NCBI GenBank assembly: GCA_963823075.1
Contig: CAWGKE010000004.1
Span: 62,001-126,000, forward strand
Reading direction: 5' to 3'
DNA: 64,000 nucleotides
From: UBA4732 sp963823075
Lineage (GTDB): Bacteria > Planctomycetota > Planctomycetia > Gemmatales > Gemmataceae
This document shows positions 46,026-55,114 of the stretch, piece after piece; positions within the stretch are counted from its first letter, which is position 1, and each line of letters begins with the position of its first letter. The notes beneath the pieces were generated by a model. That model made no database searches. It was not told the origin of the DNA and saw only the letters and a list, made by a program, of their open reading frames with translations. Made by a program: the position numbers and the translations under genes.

Positions 46026-48368
46026 TCAGTCGATGGTCAAGAACTCGTTGGTGTTGAACAGAGTCAAGCACAATTCCGCCAGCGCGGCTTTCGGGTCGTC
46101 CAGGTCCGCCGTCCTCTCGCGCAGGAAGCGGAGGACGCGTTCCGTCTCGGCCGGACGAATGGGACGGCCGAAAGCCACCAGCCAGGCGCGGGCCGTGGTC
46201 TTCTCGGGATCGTCGCCGCACTCCTGCAACAGCCGGCCCGCGAAGGCGGCGGCCTGCTCGCGCGCCACGGGGCTGTTGAGCAGGGTCAGCGCCTGCGTCG
46301 GCACGATGGTTTCCTGCCGCCGCGGACAGCTCGTCATCACCTCCGGCGGATCGAAGGCCGCGAACATCGGATAAGTGAACGTGCGCCGCACCAGCAAATA
46401 GATGCTGCGCCGTGTGTGTTCCGCGGGGTCCATCGTGACCGGCCACTTGGCGGCGGCGTCAAACAGGCCGGTCAGTTCCTCGCCGCTGAGCGGCGGGACC
46501 ACGGCGGGGCCGTACATCTTGGCGTTCAGCGTGCCGGCGCAGGCCAGCATCGCGTCGCGGATGGATTCGCCGTCCAGCCGGCGCCGCGGAAAGCGTCCCA
46601 AGAGCTGGTCCTCCGGGTCGGCGCCGGCAGCCGAGCCTTCGGCCACGCTCGCCATCCGGTACGTCTGCGACAGGAGAATCTGCTTGTGAAGGCGCTTCAG
46701 GCTCCAGCCGTGGTCCGTGAAGTCCCGCGCCAGCCAGTCCAGCAGCTCGGGGTGAGTCGGTGCTTCGCCCTGCGCCCCGAAGTCGCTCGGCGTGCGGACG
46801 AGGGCCTGGCCGAAATGCCATCCCCAAACTCGGTTGACCAGCACCCGCGCCGTCAGCGAATTGTCCGACGCCGTCAGCCACCGGGCCAGCGCCGCCCGCC
46901 GCCCCGCCGCCGGCGCGTCCGAGAGGTCGGCCGGGTGATCGCCGGAACGCAGCACCGCTGGGACGGCCGGCCGCATTACGTCGCCGGGCTTGTTCAGTTC
47001 GCCGCGCCGCAGCAGATGGACCTCCAGCGGCTGCGCCCGGTGGAACAGATGGAAGCCCACCTTGTCCTCGGTCTGCACCGTGCAGCGTGGGTCCTGCTCC
47101 AGCTCCTTGGGGACCGGCGCATCCGACAGAAGACCATTGAGGCCCTTGATGCGGAGCAGACGTACCTTGTCGGGATAAGGGCGGTCGCTGGCCGCGAAGA
47201 CGGCCTGCATCGCGTAGTAGTCTTTCTGCGTCAGCGGATCGTATTTATGGTCGTGGCAACGGGCGCAGCCGAGCGTCAGGCCGAGGAAGGCCGCTCCGGT
47301 CGTGTCGGCGGCGTCGGTCAGCCACTCATTGTCCAACTGGCCGTCCATCAGGGCCGACTCCTCCAGCGCGGGGCCGACGCAGTACAGGCCGGTGGCGACG
47401 GCCGCATCGGGGTCGTCCGGCCGCAATTCGTCGCCGGCGACCTGCTCCTGGACGAAGCGGTCGAAGGGCTTGTCGGAGTTAAGAGAGCGGATGACGTAAT
47501 CGCGGTAGCGCCAGGCGCTGGGGTAGAGGTGGTCGGCCTCGAAGCCGCCGGTGTCGGCGTAGCGGGCCACGTCGAGCCAGTGTCGGCCCCAGCGCTCGCC
47601 GTAGTGCGGCGACGCCAGCAGCCGATCAACGACCTTCTCGTAGGCGTCCGGCAAATCATCATTCAGAAAGGCTTCGATCTCGTCCGGCGTCGGCGGCAGA
47701 CCGATCAGGTCGTAAGTGACGCGGCGGATCAGCGTGCGCCGGTCGGCGGGTTCGGCCGGCCGGAGTCCGTGCGCCTGCAACTTCGCCCGGATGAACTGGT
47801 CCACCGGGTTGGCCGATGGGTAGGGGCGGGGCAACCCCGTCGCTATGGGGTCCGGCGGCTCGACCTTGCGGATCGGCTCGAACGCCCAGCGCGGATCGAC
47901 CGCGTCGGACGACAGGGCGACGCCGTCCGGCCAGGCGGCGCCGTCGCGGACCCAGGCGGCGAGGTCGGCCGCGACCGAATCCGGCAGCGGCTTGCCCGGT
48001 GGCATCTTCACCCTTTCATGGCTATAGCGGATCGCCTGAATCAGCAAACTGCCGTCCGGGTCGCCTGGGACGATGGCCGGCCCGCGGTCGCCGCCCTTGA
48101 GCAGCGCGGCGCGGGAATCGATGCGCAGACCGCCGCGGACCTTCTTGCCGCCGTGGCATTTCAGGCAGGACTCGGCCAGGACCGGCCGGATCTTCGACTC
48201 GAAGAAGGCAGCGTCCGCCCCGAGCGTTGACGCCTTGGCGGCCGCCGCCGGCTCGCGCACAACGCCCGTCCGGCGCGCCGTCACGGCGACGCCGAGCGCG
48301 GCGGGGACGATGACGGCAAGGGCGACGCACGTTGACAGGAAGGCGGATCGCGGACGGATGCTCGGCAT
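46026..48368 (-). CDS. PSD1: cytochrome c-like DUF1549/DUF1553 protein
   Basis: Secreted, 780 residues, starting at 48368. The leader is followed by a planctomycete cytochrome domain with one heme motif, ESCLKCHGGKKVRGG, near residue 65. DUF1549 (FIRAKLQAHGLRPAEPADRR, VTYDLIGLPPTPDEIEAFL, YGERWGRHWLDVARYADTGG) and DUF1553 (RWLTASDNSLTARVLVNRVW, QILLSQTYRMAS) follow. Between heme domain and DUF1549, GLPRPYP is encoded by a mobile GC-rich repeat at 47820-47850. It is the first of the leftward PSD1-DUF1501 pair. Proposed functions, such as polysaccharide binding or oxidation, are not proven. Confidence 0.93.
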   Translation of the reverse strand: MPSIRPRSAFLSTCVALAVIVPAALGVAVTARRTGVVREPAAAAKASTLGADAAFFESKIRPVLAESCLKCHGGKKVRGGLRIDSRAALLKGGDRGPAIVPGDPDGSLLIQAIRYSHERVKMPPGKPLPDSVAADLAAWVRDGAAWPDGVALSSDAVDPRWAFEPIRKVEPPDPIATGLPRPYPSANPVDQFIRAKLQAHGLRPAEPADRRTLIRRVTYDLIGLPPTPDEIEAFLNDDLPDAYEKVVDRLLASPHYGERWGRHWLDVARYADTGGFEADHLYPSAWRYRDYVIRSLNSDKPFDRFVQEQVAGDELRPDDPDAAVATGLYCVGPALEESALMDGQLDNEWLTDAADTTGAAFLGLTLGCARCHDHKYDPLTQKDYYAMQAVFAASDRPYPDKVRLLRIKGLNGLLSDAPVPKELEQDPRCTVQTEDKVGFHLFHRAQPLEVHLLRRGELNKPGDVMRPAVPAVLRSGDHPADLSDAPAAGRRAALARWLTASDNSLTARVLVNRVWGWHFGQALVRTPSDFGAQGEAPTHPELLDWLARDFTDHGWSLKRLHKQILLSQTYRMASVAEGSAAGADPEDQLLGRFPRRRLDGESIRDAMLACAGTLNAKMYGPAVVPPLSGEELTGLFDAAAKWPVTMDPAEHTRRSIYLLVRRTFTYPMFAAFDPPEVMTSCPRRQETIVPTQALTLLNSPVAREQAAAFAGRLLQECGDDPEKTTARAWLVAFGRPIRPAETERVLRFLRERTADLDDPKAALAELCLTLFNTNEFLTID
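47820..47850. repeat. GC-rich repeat inside a CDS
   Basis: GTAGGGGCGGGGCAACCCCG (coding-strand reading GGGGTTGCCCCGCCCCTAC) adds GLPRPYP to the PSD1 protein. The same word, in the same sense, is in the enoyl-CoA hydratase gene at 59317-59343. Confidence 0.75.
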
Positions 48369-48440
48369 GGCCTCGGCCTCGTTTCGGAAGGGCGCGGTTG
48401 CAAGGTGCCAACTCAGGACACCGCGAGGCGGTCGAACCGA

Positions 48441-48460
48441 ATAGGAATAGTATAATACAA
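48441..48460. promoter_or_regulatory. AT-rich promoter candidate between divergent PSD1 genes
   Basis: The only AT-rich patch in the 242-base divergent spacer holds TATAATAC at 48451. No matching -35 box is clear in either direction. It could serve one or both operons. Confidence 0.35.
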
Positions 48461-48610
48461 ACGGCCGCATCGCCGCCGGCGTGAATCCTCGACCAAGAAG
48501 CGCCCGACAATTCAGCGGCCCCTTGTGACCCCCCACGCCGCCGGGTAGAATCACCTTCAATCCCTCGCGTCCCTGCCCGCCGTCTCGCCGCCCTGTCGGA
48601 GGAACCCGCC

Positions 48611-51600
48611 TTGCGACCCGGCCCTCTCCTCTGCATGAGCCTTTTCCTGGCGTTGCCTCTTGCCGCGTCCGCCGCCGAGACGCCGCGCGCCGATTTCGAG
48701 CGCGACGTGCTGCCCTTGCTCAAGGAACGCTGCTTTACGTGCCACGACGGGCACAAGCACATTTCCGGCCTCCGCCTCGACGTGAAGGCCCGCGCCCTCA
48801 AGGGCGGCGAATCGGGCAAGCCGGCCGTCGTCCCCGGCGACAGCGCCAAAAGCGAGCTGATTCGTCGCGTGACCAGCAGCGACGACGCCGTCGCCATGCC
48901 GTTCAAGGACGAGCATCTGTCGGCCGCCCAGGTGCAGACGCTCCGCGCCTGGATCGACGCCGGCGCGGCATGGCCCGACGCGCTGGCCGGCGATGACCCG
49001 TCGCTGCACCATTGGGCCTTTCGGCCGCCGATCCGACCGTCCATTCTCGCCGTCAAGGATGCCAAATGGCCGCGCAACCCCATCGACGCTTTCGTCCTCG
49101 CCCGGCTGGAGAAGGAGGGACTGACGCCGTCTCCGGAGGCCGACCGCGCCACGTTGATCCGCCGTGTCACGCTTGATCTGACGGGCCTGCCGCCGACGAT
49201 TGAAGAGGTGGACGCCTTTCTCAACGACCGCTCGCCAGACGCCTACGACAAGGTGGCGGATCGGCTGCTGGCGTCGCCGCACTACGGCGAGCGCTGGGGC
49301 CGCTGGTGGCTCGACGCCGCCCGCTACGCCGACAGCGACGGCTACGAAAAGGACAAGCCGCGCTTCGTCTGGTTCTACCGCGACTGGGTCGTCAACGCCC
49401 TCAACCGCGACCTGCCCTACGACCGCTTCATCATCGACCAGCTGGCCGGCGATCTGCTGCCCAACGCCACACAGGACGACATCGTCGCCACCGGCTTCCT
49501 GCGCAACTCGATGATTAACGAGGAGGGCGGCGTCGATCCCGAGCAGTTCCGCATGGACGCCATGTTCGACCGCATGGACGCCGTCGGTAAGGGCGTCCTG
49601 GGCCTGACCATCCAGTGCGCCCAGTGCCATGACCACAAATTCGATCCGTTGACGCAGAAGGCGTATTACCGCCTTTTCGCCTTCCTCAACAACGATTTTG
49701 AGGCCAACGTCACTGTCTACACGCGCGAGGAGCAGAAAAAGCGGGCCGACGTGCTGCGGCAGATCCGCGAAGTCGAAGACGGCCTGCGGAAGAAGACGCC
49801 CGACTGGCGCGAGCGCATGGCGAAATGGGAAGAGAAGGCGAAGGAAGGGCGGCCGGATTGGGTCGTCGTGCAGCCGGAGGTCGAGGGCGAATCGACCGGC
49901 GGGCAGAAGTATTTGCCGCTGGCGGACGGCTCGTTCCTGGCCCAGGGCTACGCGCCGACCAAGCACACGGTTCGCATGAAGGTCAAGACGGACGTGAAGA
50001 ACGTGACCGCCTTCCGCATGGAGCTGCTCAACGACCCCAACTTGCCGCGCGGCGGCCCCGGCCGGTCGATCTACGGCACGGCGGCCCTGAGCGAGTTCGC
50101 GGTAGAGGCGGAAGTCGGCGGCAAGGTCGAGAAACTCAAGTTTGCGAAAGCCACGGCCGATTACAACCCACCGGAGGCGCCGCTCGACCCCATTTACGAT
50201 GACAAAAGTGGCAAGAAGCGTCTTATCGGCCCCGCGTCGTTCGCCATCGACGGCGACAACGACACCGCCTGGGCCACCGACCGCGACCCCGGCCGCCGCA
50301 ACGTGCCGCATGAAATCGTGTTCACGCTGGACAAGCCGCTGGCCGATCCCGACGGGACGACGCTCACGTTCCTCATCACCCAAAACGGCGGCGGCTGGAA
50401 CAGCGACGACAACCAGAACCACAACCTCGGCCGCTTCCGCCTGGCGCTGACCACGGCGCCCGGCGCCGAGGCCGATCCCGTCCCGCCGGCGGCGCGGCAG
50501 ATTCTGTCGCTGCCGCGCGACAAGCGGACGCTGGAGCAGGACGAGGCCGTGTTCAGCTGCTGGCGCACCACGGTTGCGGAATGGGCCGACGCCAACAAAC
50601 GCATTGAAGATCTCTGCAAGGAACATCCCGAGGGTTCGACGCAGCTGGTGCTGACGCCGCGCGATCAACCGCGCGAAACGCACGTCCTCAAGCGCGGCAA
50701 CTTCCTCAAGCCGGGCGCCCAAGTCGATCCGGGCGTACCGGCGTTCCTCAACCCGCTGCCGGCCGGCGCCCCACTCAACCGGCTCACGCTCGCCAGGTGG
50801 CTCGTCGATCGTCAGTCGCCGACGACGGCCCGCTCGCTGGTCAACCGCGTCTGGCAGATGGATTTCGGGATCGGCATCGTGGCCACGTCGGAAGACCTCG
50901 GCTTGCAGAGCGAACCGCCGTCGCACCCGGAATTGCTCGACTGGCTGGCCGTGGAGTTCATGGATCAGGGATGGAGCTTGAAGAAGCTGCAACGGCTGAT
51001 CGTCACCAGCGCGACCTACCGCCAATCGTCCCGGACGACGCCGGAGCTGCGCGAGCGCGACCCCGATAACCGCCTGCTAGCGCGCGGGCCGCGCCTCCGC
51101 ATGGAGGCCGAGGCGGTGCGCGACATCGCTCTGGCGGCCGGTGGATTGCTCAATCCGAAAATCGGCGGCCCACCCGTCCACCCGCCGCTGCCGGAGTTCC
51201 TGTTCCAGCCGCCGGCCAGCTATGGGCCGAAGGTGTGGGCCGCGGACAAGGGGCCGGAGCGCTTCCGCCGCTCCATCTACATCTTCCGCTTCCGCTCCAT
51301 ACCGCCCCCGCTCTTGCAGACCTTCGACGCGCCCAACGGCGACTTCGCCTGCGTCCGCCGCGCCCGCTCCAACACGGCCTTGCAAGCGCTGATGACGCTG
51401 AATCAGCCGGATTTCCTGGAATGCGCCCGCTCACTGGCCCTGCGCACGCTGGCCGACGGCGGCAAGACCGACGACGACCGGCTCGTCTACGCCTTCCGCC
51501 GCTGCCTCGCCCGCCGTCCAGACGCCGACGAGATGAATACATTGCGGACCCTGTTAGCGAAGGAAGAGGGGCGCTTCGCGGCGTCGGACGCGAAGCCGTG

Positions 51601-51730
51601 GGAGCTGGCCGCGGAGGACCCGGCCAACCCACCGAACCTGCCGGAGGGGGCGACGCCGGCGCAGGCGGCGGCGTGGACGGTCGTGTCGCGCGTGCTGCTG
51701 AACCTGGATGAGACGATCACCAAAGAATGA
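48611..51730 (+). CDS. Large PSD1 cytochrome c-like DUF1549/DUF1553 protein
   Basis: The 1039-residue protein uses a TTG start at 48611 with CGGAGGAA at good spacing. An ATG eight codons later is possible. Leader LLCMSLFLALPLAASA. Heme motif ERCFTCHDGHKH near residue 42. DUF1549 runs roughly 150-360 (VTLDLTGLPPTIEEVDAFL, LLASPHYGERWGRWWLDAARY, IQCAQCHDHKFDPLTQ, with a second CxxCH). A middle insert of about 300 residues is not in the smaller copy. DUF1553 is at the C-terminus (ARWLVDRQSPTTARSLVNRVW, LKKLQRLIVTSATYRQSS). It is paired with the DUF1501 gene downstream. The second CxxCH suggests two hemes. Confidence 0.93.
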   Translation: MRPGPLLCMSLFLALPLAASAAETPRADFERDVLPLLKERCFTCHDGHKHISGLRLDVKARALKGGESGKPAVVPGDSAKSELIRRVTSSDDAVAMPFKDEHLSAAQVQTLRAWIDAGAAWPDALAGDDPSLHHWAFRPPIRPSILAVKDAKWPRNPIDAFVLARLEKEGLTPSPEADRATLIRRVTLDLTGLPPTIEEVDAFLNDRSPDAYDKVADRLLASPHYGERWGRWWLDAARYADSDGYEKDKPRFVWFYRDWVVNALNRDLPYDRFIIDQLAGDLLPNATQDDIVATGFLRNSMINEEGGVDPEQFRMDAMFDRMDAVGKGVLGLTIQCAQCHDHKFDPLTQKAYYRLFAFLNNDFEANVTVYTREEQKKRADVLRQIREVEDGLRKKTPDWRERMAKWEEKAKEGRPDWVVVQPEVEGESTGGQKYLPLADGSFLAQGYAPTKHTVRMKVKTDVKNVTAFRMELLNDPNLPRGGPGRSIYGTAALSEFAVEAEVGGKVEKLKFAKATADYNPPEAPLDPIYDDKSGKKRLIGPASFAIDGDNDTAWATDRDPGRRNVPHEIVFTLDKPLADPDGTTLTFLITQNGGGWNSDDNQNHNLGRFRLALTTAPGAEADPVPPAARQILSLPRDKRTLEQDEAVFSCWRTTVAEWADANKRIEDLCKEHPEGSTQLVLTPRDQPRETHVLKRGNFLKPGAQVDPGVPAFLNPLPAGAPLNRLTLARWLVDRQSPTTARSLVNRVWQMDFGIGIVATSEDLGLQSEPPSHPELLDWLAVEFMDQGWSLKKLQRLIVTSATYRQSSRTTPELRERDPDNRLLARGPRLRMEAEAVRDIALAAGGLLNPKIGGPPVHPPLPEFLFQPPASYGPKVWAADKGPERFRRSIYIFRFRSIPPPLLQTFDAPNGDFACVRRARSNTALQALMTLNQPDFLECARSLALRTLADGGKTDDDRLVYAFRRCLARRPDADEMNTLRTLLAKEEGRFAASDAKPWELAAEDPANPPNLPEGATPAQAAAWTVVSRVLLNLDETITKE

Positions 51731-51740
51731 GGACCGAGCC

Positions 51741-53175
51741 GTGAACTGCCAGGCCCCCCTTTACCGCGGTCAGGACCCAACGGACGTTTCGCGTCGCTGG
51801 TTCTTCCGCGACTGCGCCGTGGGACTCGGGAGCGTCGCCCTGGCCCAGCTGCTGGGACCGACCGCTCGCGCCGAGGCCGGCGGCGACCTGCTGGCCCCGA
51901 AGGCACCGCCGCAGCCGGCCAAGGCCAAGCGCGTCGTCTACCTGTTCATGGCGGGTGCACCGAGCCACCTGGAGCTGTTCGACTACAAGCCGCAGCTGGC
52001 GAAGTTCGACGGCACGCTGCCGCCGCCCGAGCTGATCCAGGGCTACCGCGCCGCCTTCATCAGCCCCAACTCCAAGCTGCTCGGCCCCAAGTTCAAGTTC
52101 GCCAAATACGGCCAGTGCGGGGCTGAATTGTCCGAATTGCTGCCCGGACTGGCGGAAGTCGTGGACGACGTGGCCATCGTCAAATCGCTGGCGACGGACG
52201 CCTTCAACCACGCCCCCGCGCAAATCATGATGAACACCGGCTCGCCGCTGTTCGGCCGGCCGAGTTTCGGTGCCTGGACACTCTACGGCCTGGGCAGCGA
52301 GTCGCGCGACCTGCCGGCCTTCGTCGTGTTCAGCTCCGGCAAGAAGGGGCCGAGCGGCGGCAATTCCAACTGGGGCAGCGGTTTCTTGCCCACCGTCTAC
52401 AACGGCACGCTCTTCCGCAGCGGCGGCGACCCGGTGCTGTACCTGTCCAACCCGCGCGGCGTGGACGCCGGGATGCAGCGCGACACGCTCGACGCCGTTG
52501 AATCGCTCAACCGCCATCGGCTCGACGCGGTCGGCGACCCGGAAATCGCCACGCGCATCCACTCGTTCGAGATGGCCTACCGGATGCAGACGAGCGCCCC
52601 GGACCTGATGGACCTGTCGAAAGAGCCGCAGTCCGTGCTGGACATGTACGGCGCCGAGCCGGGCAAGGCGTCGTTCGCCAACAATTGCCTTCTGGCAAGG
52701 CGATTATTGGAGCGCGGCGTCCGCTTCGTGCAGCTGTTCCACGAGGCGTGGGACCAGCACGGCAACCTCAAGGCCGACCTGACGAAGAACTGCCACGACT
52801 GCGACCGTCCGTCGGCGGCGCTGGTGAAAGATCTCAAACAGCGGGGAATGCTGGACGACACGCTGGTGATTTGGGGCGGCGAGTTCGGCCGGACGCCGAT
52901 GGTGGAGGGCGGCGGCAACGACGGCCGCGACCACCATCCGAACGCCTTCACCTACTGGCTGGCCGGCGGCGGGATCAAGCCGGGCCTGACGCTGGGCGCA
53001 GTCGGACGAGTTCGGCTTCAATGCGGTGGAGGACCGCGTTCACGTCCACGACCTGCACGCGACGCTGCTGTACCTGCTCGGCTTCGACCATACGAAGCTG
53101 ACGTACCGCTTCCAGGGGCGCGACTTCCGGCTGACGGACGTGAGCGGGGAGGTGGTGCAGAAGCTGCTGGCGTGA
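51741..53175 (+). CDS. DUF1501 (sulfatase-like) secreted protein, frame break
   Basis: The GTG start at 51741 follows GAGG, ten bases past the PSD1 stop. Leader SRRWFFRDCAVGLGSVALAQL. DUF1501 core: RVVYLFMAGAPSHLELFDYK, NHAPAQIMMNTGSPLFGRPS, VIWGGEFGRTPMVEGGG, HHPNAFTYWLAGGG. The frame breaks near 53000 by one extra base. The true end reads SDEFGFNAVEDRVHVHDLHA, then LTYRFQGRDFRLTDVSGEVV, and stops at 53175. This gene pairs with the large PSD1 protein, mirroring the leftward pair, which it resembles in the same motifs. Confidence 0.9.
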
Positions 53176-53264
53176 GCCCTAAATCGACCGAGTGGTACTA
53201 TCGTCGTGCTGGGTGACAGGGTCGCCGGCGTTAGGCGTGATTGCTTTCCTCTGATGTCGATCTT

Positions 53265-53501
53265 ATGGATGTTGAAATCATCGGCGAAATCACGGATGTC
53301 GAAGCGTTCGCCGTCGGTACGTCCATCCGCGAACTGCCTCGGTTGCGACGCGATTACGGGCCAGGCCGGTGGAGAAAGCGCAAGGGGATCGCCCAGGTTC
53401 GCCTGCCGGAAGGCTCCGTGTGCAAGGCCGAGGTGCATTGGTATGAGGCGCACGGTATCGGCCGGAAAGAGATGAAGATCAAGCGGTTCCTGGATACATG
53501 A
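53265..53501 (+). CDS. Small hypothetical protein, first of a coupled pair
   Basis: The basic 78-residue protein (MDVEIIGEITDVEAFAVGTS, RDYGPGRWRKRKGIAQVRLP) has no signal. A TTG start at 53241 is an alternative. Its stop overlaps the next start by four bases (ATGA at 53498). Such basic short genes coupled to a slightly acidic partner resemble toxin-antitoxin-style cassettes, but neither product has a recognised toxin fold. Homologous pairs seem to occur in cyanobacteria and planctomycetes (recollection, not checked). Confidence 0.6.
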   Translation: MDVEIIGEITDVEAFAVGTSIRELPRLRRDYGPGRWRKRKGIAQVRLPEGSVCKAEVHWYEAHGIGRKEMKIKRFLDT

Positions 53502-53737
53502 CCATGCCGAAAAAAAAGACGACCGCTCAGTTCCTCCTCTGCCTGCACAACGAGGGATATCCCGTATCCCTTGAGGTCCGAAAAGTGTACCGCGTGCTCT
53601 CGGACGCGGCCGCCGCCGCTCGGCATTTCGTGCGAGTCATCGACGAATCGGGTGACGATTATCTCTATCCCGAAAGCTGGTTCGTCGCAATCGAGTTGCC
53701 GCATGCGGCGACCGAGTTGTTCGCAGGAGCGTCGTAG
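53498..53737 (+). CDS. Small hypothetical protein, second of a coupled pair
   Basis: The 79-residue protein has a compact strand-turn pattern: FLLCLHNEGYPVSLEVRKVY, FVRVIDESGDDYLYPESW and FVAIELPHAA. The segment D-E-S-G-D-D-Y-L-Y-P recurs in short planctomycete and cyanobacterial proteins of unknown function. It is translationally coupled to the upstream gene. The start at 53498 is fixed by the overlap. Confidence 0.62.
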   Translation: MTMPKKKTTAQFLLCLHNEGYPVSLEVRKVYRVLSDAAAAARHFVRVIDESGDDYLYPESWFVAIELPHAATELFAGAS

Positions 53738-53757
53738 AAATCGGAGGCACCCACGCG

Positions 53758-55107
53758 ATGACGCCCATGCGGATCGGCAACGGCTGCGGCTTCTGGGGCG
53801 ACAACCTCGACGCGCCTGTCGTCCTCGCCGAAAAAGGCGGTCTGCATTATCTCACGCTCGAATACCTCGCCGAACTCACCATGTCCATCCTCGCGCTGCA
53901 AAAGCAGCGTGACCCAGCCGCCGGATACGCCTCCGACTTCCTCGACGTGCTGGAACGCCTCGCCCCGTTCCTCAAGGAGCAGCCCGATCTTAAAATCGTC
54001 ACCAACGCCGGCGGTATGAATCCCGCCGGATGCGCCGCCCGCGCCCGCAGCATTCTGGACAAGGCCGGCCTATCTGACCGCCGCATCGGCGTCGTCACCG
54101 GCGACGACCTCATGCCGCGGCTCGACGCCCTGACGGCCGGCGGCTGGCCCTTCGCCAACCTCGACACCGGCGAGCCGCTGGCCGCCGTGCGTTCCCGCGT
54201 GGTCAGCGCCAACGCCTACCTCGGCGCCCGGCCGCTGGCCGAGGCTCTGCACCTCGGCGCCTCGGTGGTCATCTCCGGGCGCGTCGCCGACGCCTCGCTG
54301 ACGCTGGGGCCGGCCGTGCATGAATTCGGCTGGGCCTGGGATGACTGGGACCGCCTCGCCGCCGCGACCGTGGCCGGCCATCTCATCGAGTGCGGCGCCC
54401 AGGCCACCGGCGGCTTGTGGTGCAACTGGCAGGACGCGCCCGACCTCGCCGCCGTCGGCTACCCCATCGCGGAGATGAGCGAGGATGGGTCGTTCCTTCT
54501 CACGAAGCCCCCGCGAACGGGCGGCGCGGTCAACCGCGAGACCGTTTCGGAACAGCTGCTCTACGAGGTCGGCGACCCGGCCGCGTACCTGACGCCGGAC
54601 GTGGTCGCCGATTTTACGACGGTGCAACTCAGTGAGATCGGCCGCGACGTGGTCCGTGTCGGCGGCGCCCACGGCAAGCCGGCGACGGATACTTACAAGG
54701 TCTCGATTGCCTACCGAGACGGCTGGGCCGCCAACGGCACGCTCGTCATCGCGGGGCCGGCGGCCGTGGACAAGGCGCGGCGCTGCGGCGAGATCATCCT
54801 GGAGCGTCTCCGCCGCGTCCGGATCGAGCCGCAGCATTCCCATGTCGAGGTGATCGGCGCCGGCGTGTGCGTGCCGCAGCCGGTCGCGGTCGATCCGCCG
54901 GAGGTCGTGATGCGGGTGGCTGTGCGCGACGACCGCCGGGCCGTGGTCGAGCGCTTCTCCAAGGAGCTGGCGCCGCTGGTCACATCCGGCCCGCCGGGCG
55001 TCACCGGCTATACCACGGGACGGCCGGCGGTGCGCGAGGTCTTCGCCTACTGGCCGACCCTGGTTCCCAAAGCGGCGGTCGCGGCGGAAGTCCGCCTCTT
55101 CTCCTGA
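53758..55107 (+). CDS. AtuA-family acyclic terpene utilisation protein (DUF1446)
   Basis: The 449-residue AtuA-like protein has IGNGCGFWGDNLDAPVVLAE at the N-terminus, LTLEYLAELTMSILALQKQR, LKIVTNAGGMNPAGCAARA, NAYLGARPLAEALHLGASVV, VISGRVADASLTLGPAV and IECGAQATGGLWCNW in family order. AtuA proteins act in acyclic terpene or branched acyl-CoA breakdown. Its usual neighbour, the AtuA-like C-terminal ferredoxin-fold protein, and an enoyl-CoA hydratase are found only at 58733 and 59098, after an intervening exopolysaccharide module. The start at 53758 follows GGAGG. Confidence 0.88.
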   Translation: MTPMRIGNGCGFWGDNLDAPVVLAEKGGLHYLTLEYLAELTMSILALQKQRDPAAGYASDFLDVLERLAPFLKEQPDLKIVTNAGGMNPAGCAARARSILDKAGLSDRRIGVVTGDDLMPRLDALTAGGWPFANLDTGEPLAAVRSRVVSANAYLGARPLAEALHLGASVVISGRVADASLTLGPAVHEFGWAWDDWDRLAAATVAGHLIECGAQATGGLWCNWQDAPDLAAVGYPIAEMSEDGSFLLTKPPRTGGAVNRETVSEQLLYEVGDPAAYLTPDVVADFTTVQLSEIGRDVVRVGGAHGKPATDTYKVSIAYRDGWAANGTLVIAGPAAVDKARRCGEIILERLRRVRIEPQHSHVEVIGAGVCVPQPVAVDPPEVVMRVAVRDDRRAVVERFSKELAPLVTSGPPGVTGYTTGRPAVREVFAYWPTLVPKAAVAAEVRLFS

Positions 55108-55114
55108 CGGATCG

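Noticed and set aside
46008..48230. Very long open frame on the plus strand opposite the PSD1 gene
   Set aside because: It has no domain similarity and is the antisense shadow of a high-GC gene with clear family motifs.
48557..51025. Long minus-strand frame opposite the large PSD1 gene
   Set aside because: Arg/Val/Gly-rich composition without motifs. It is a shadow of the real gene on the plus strand.
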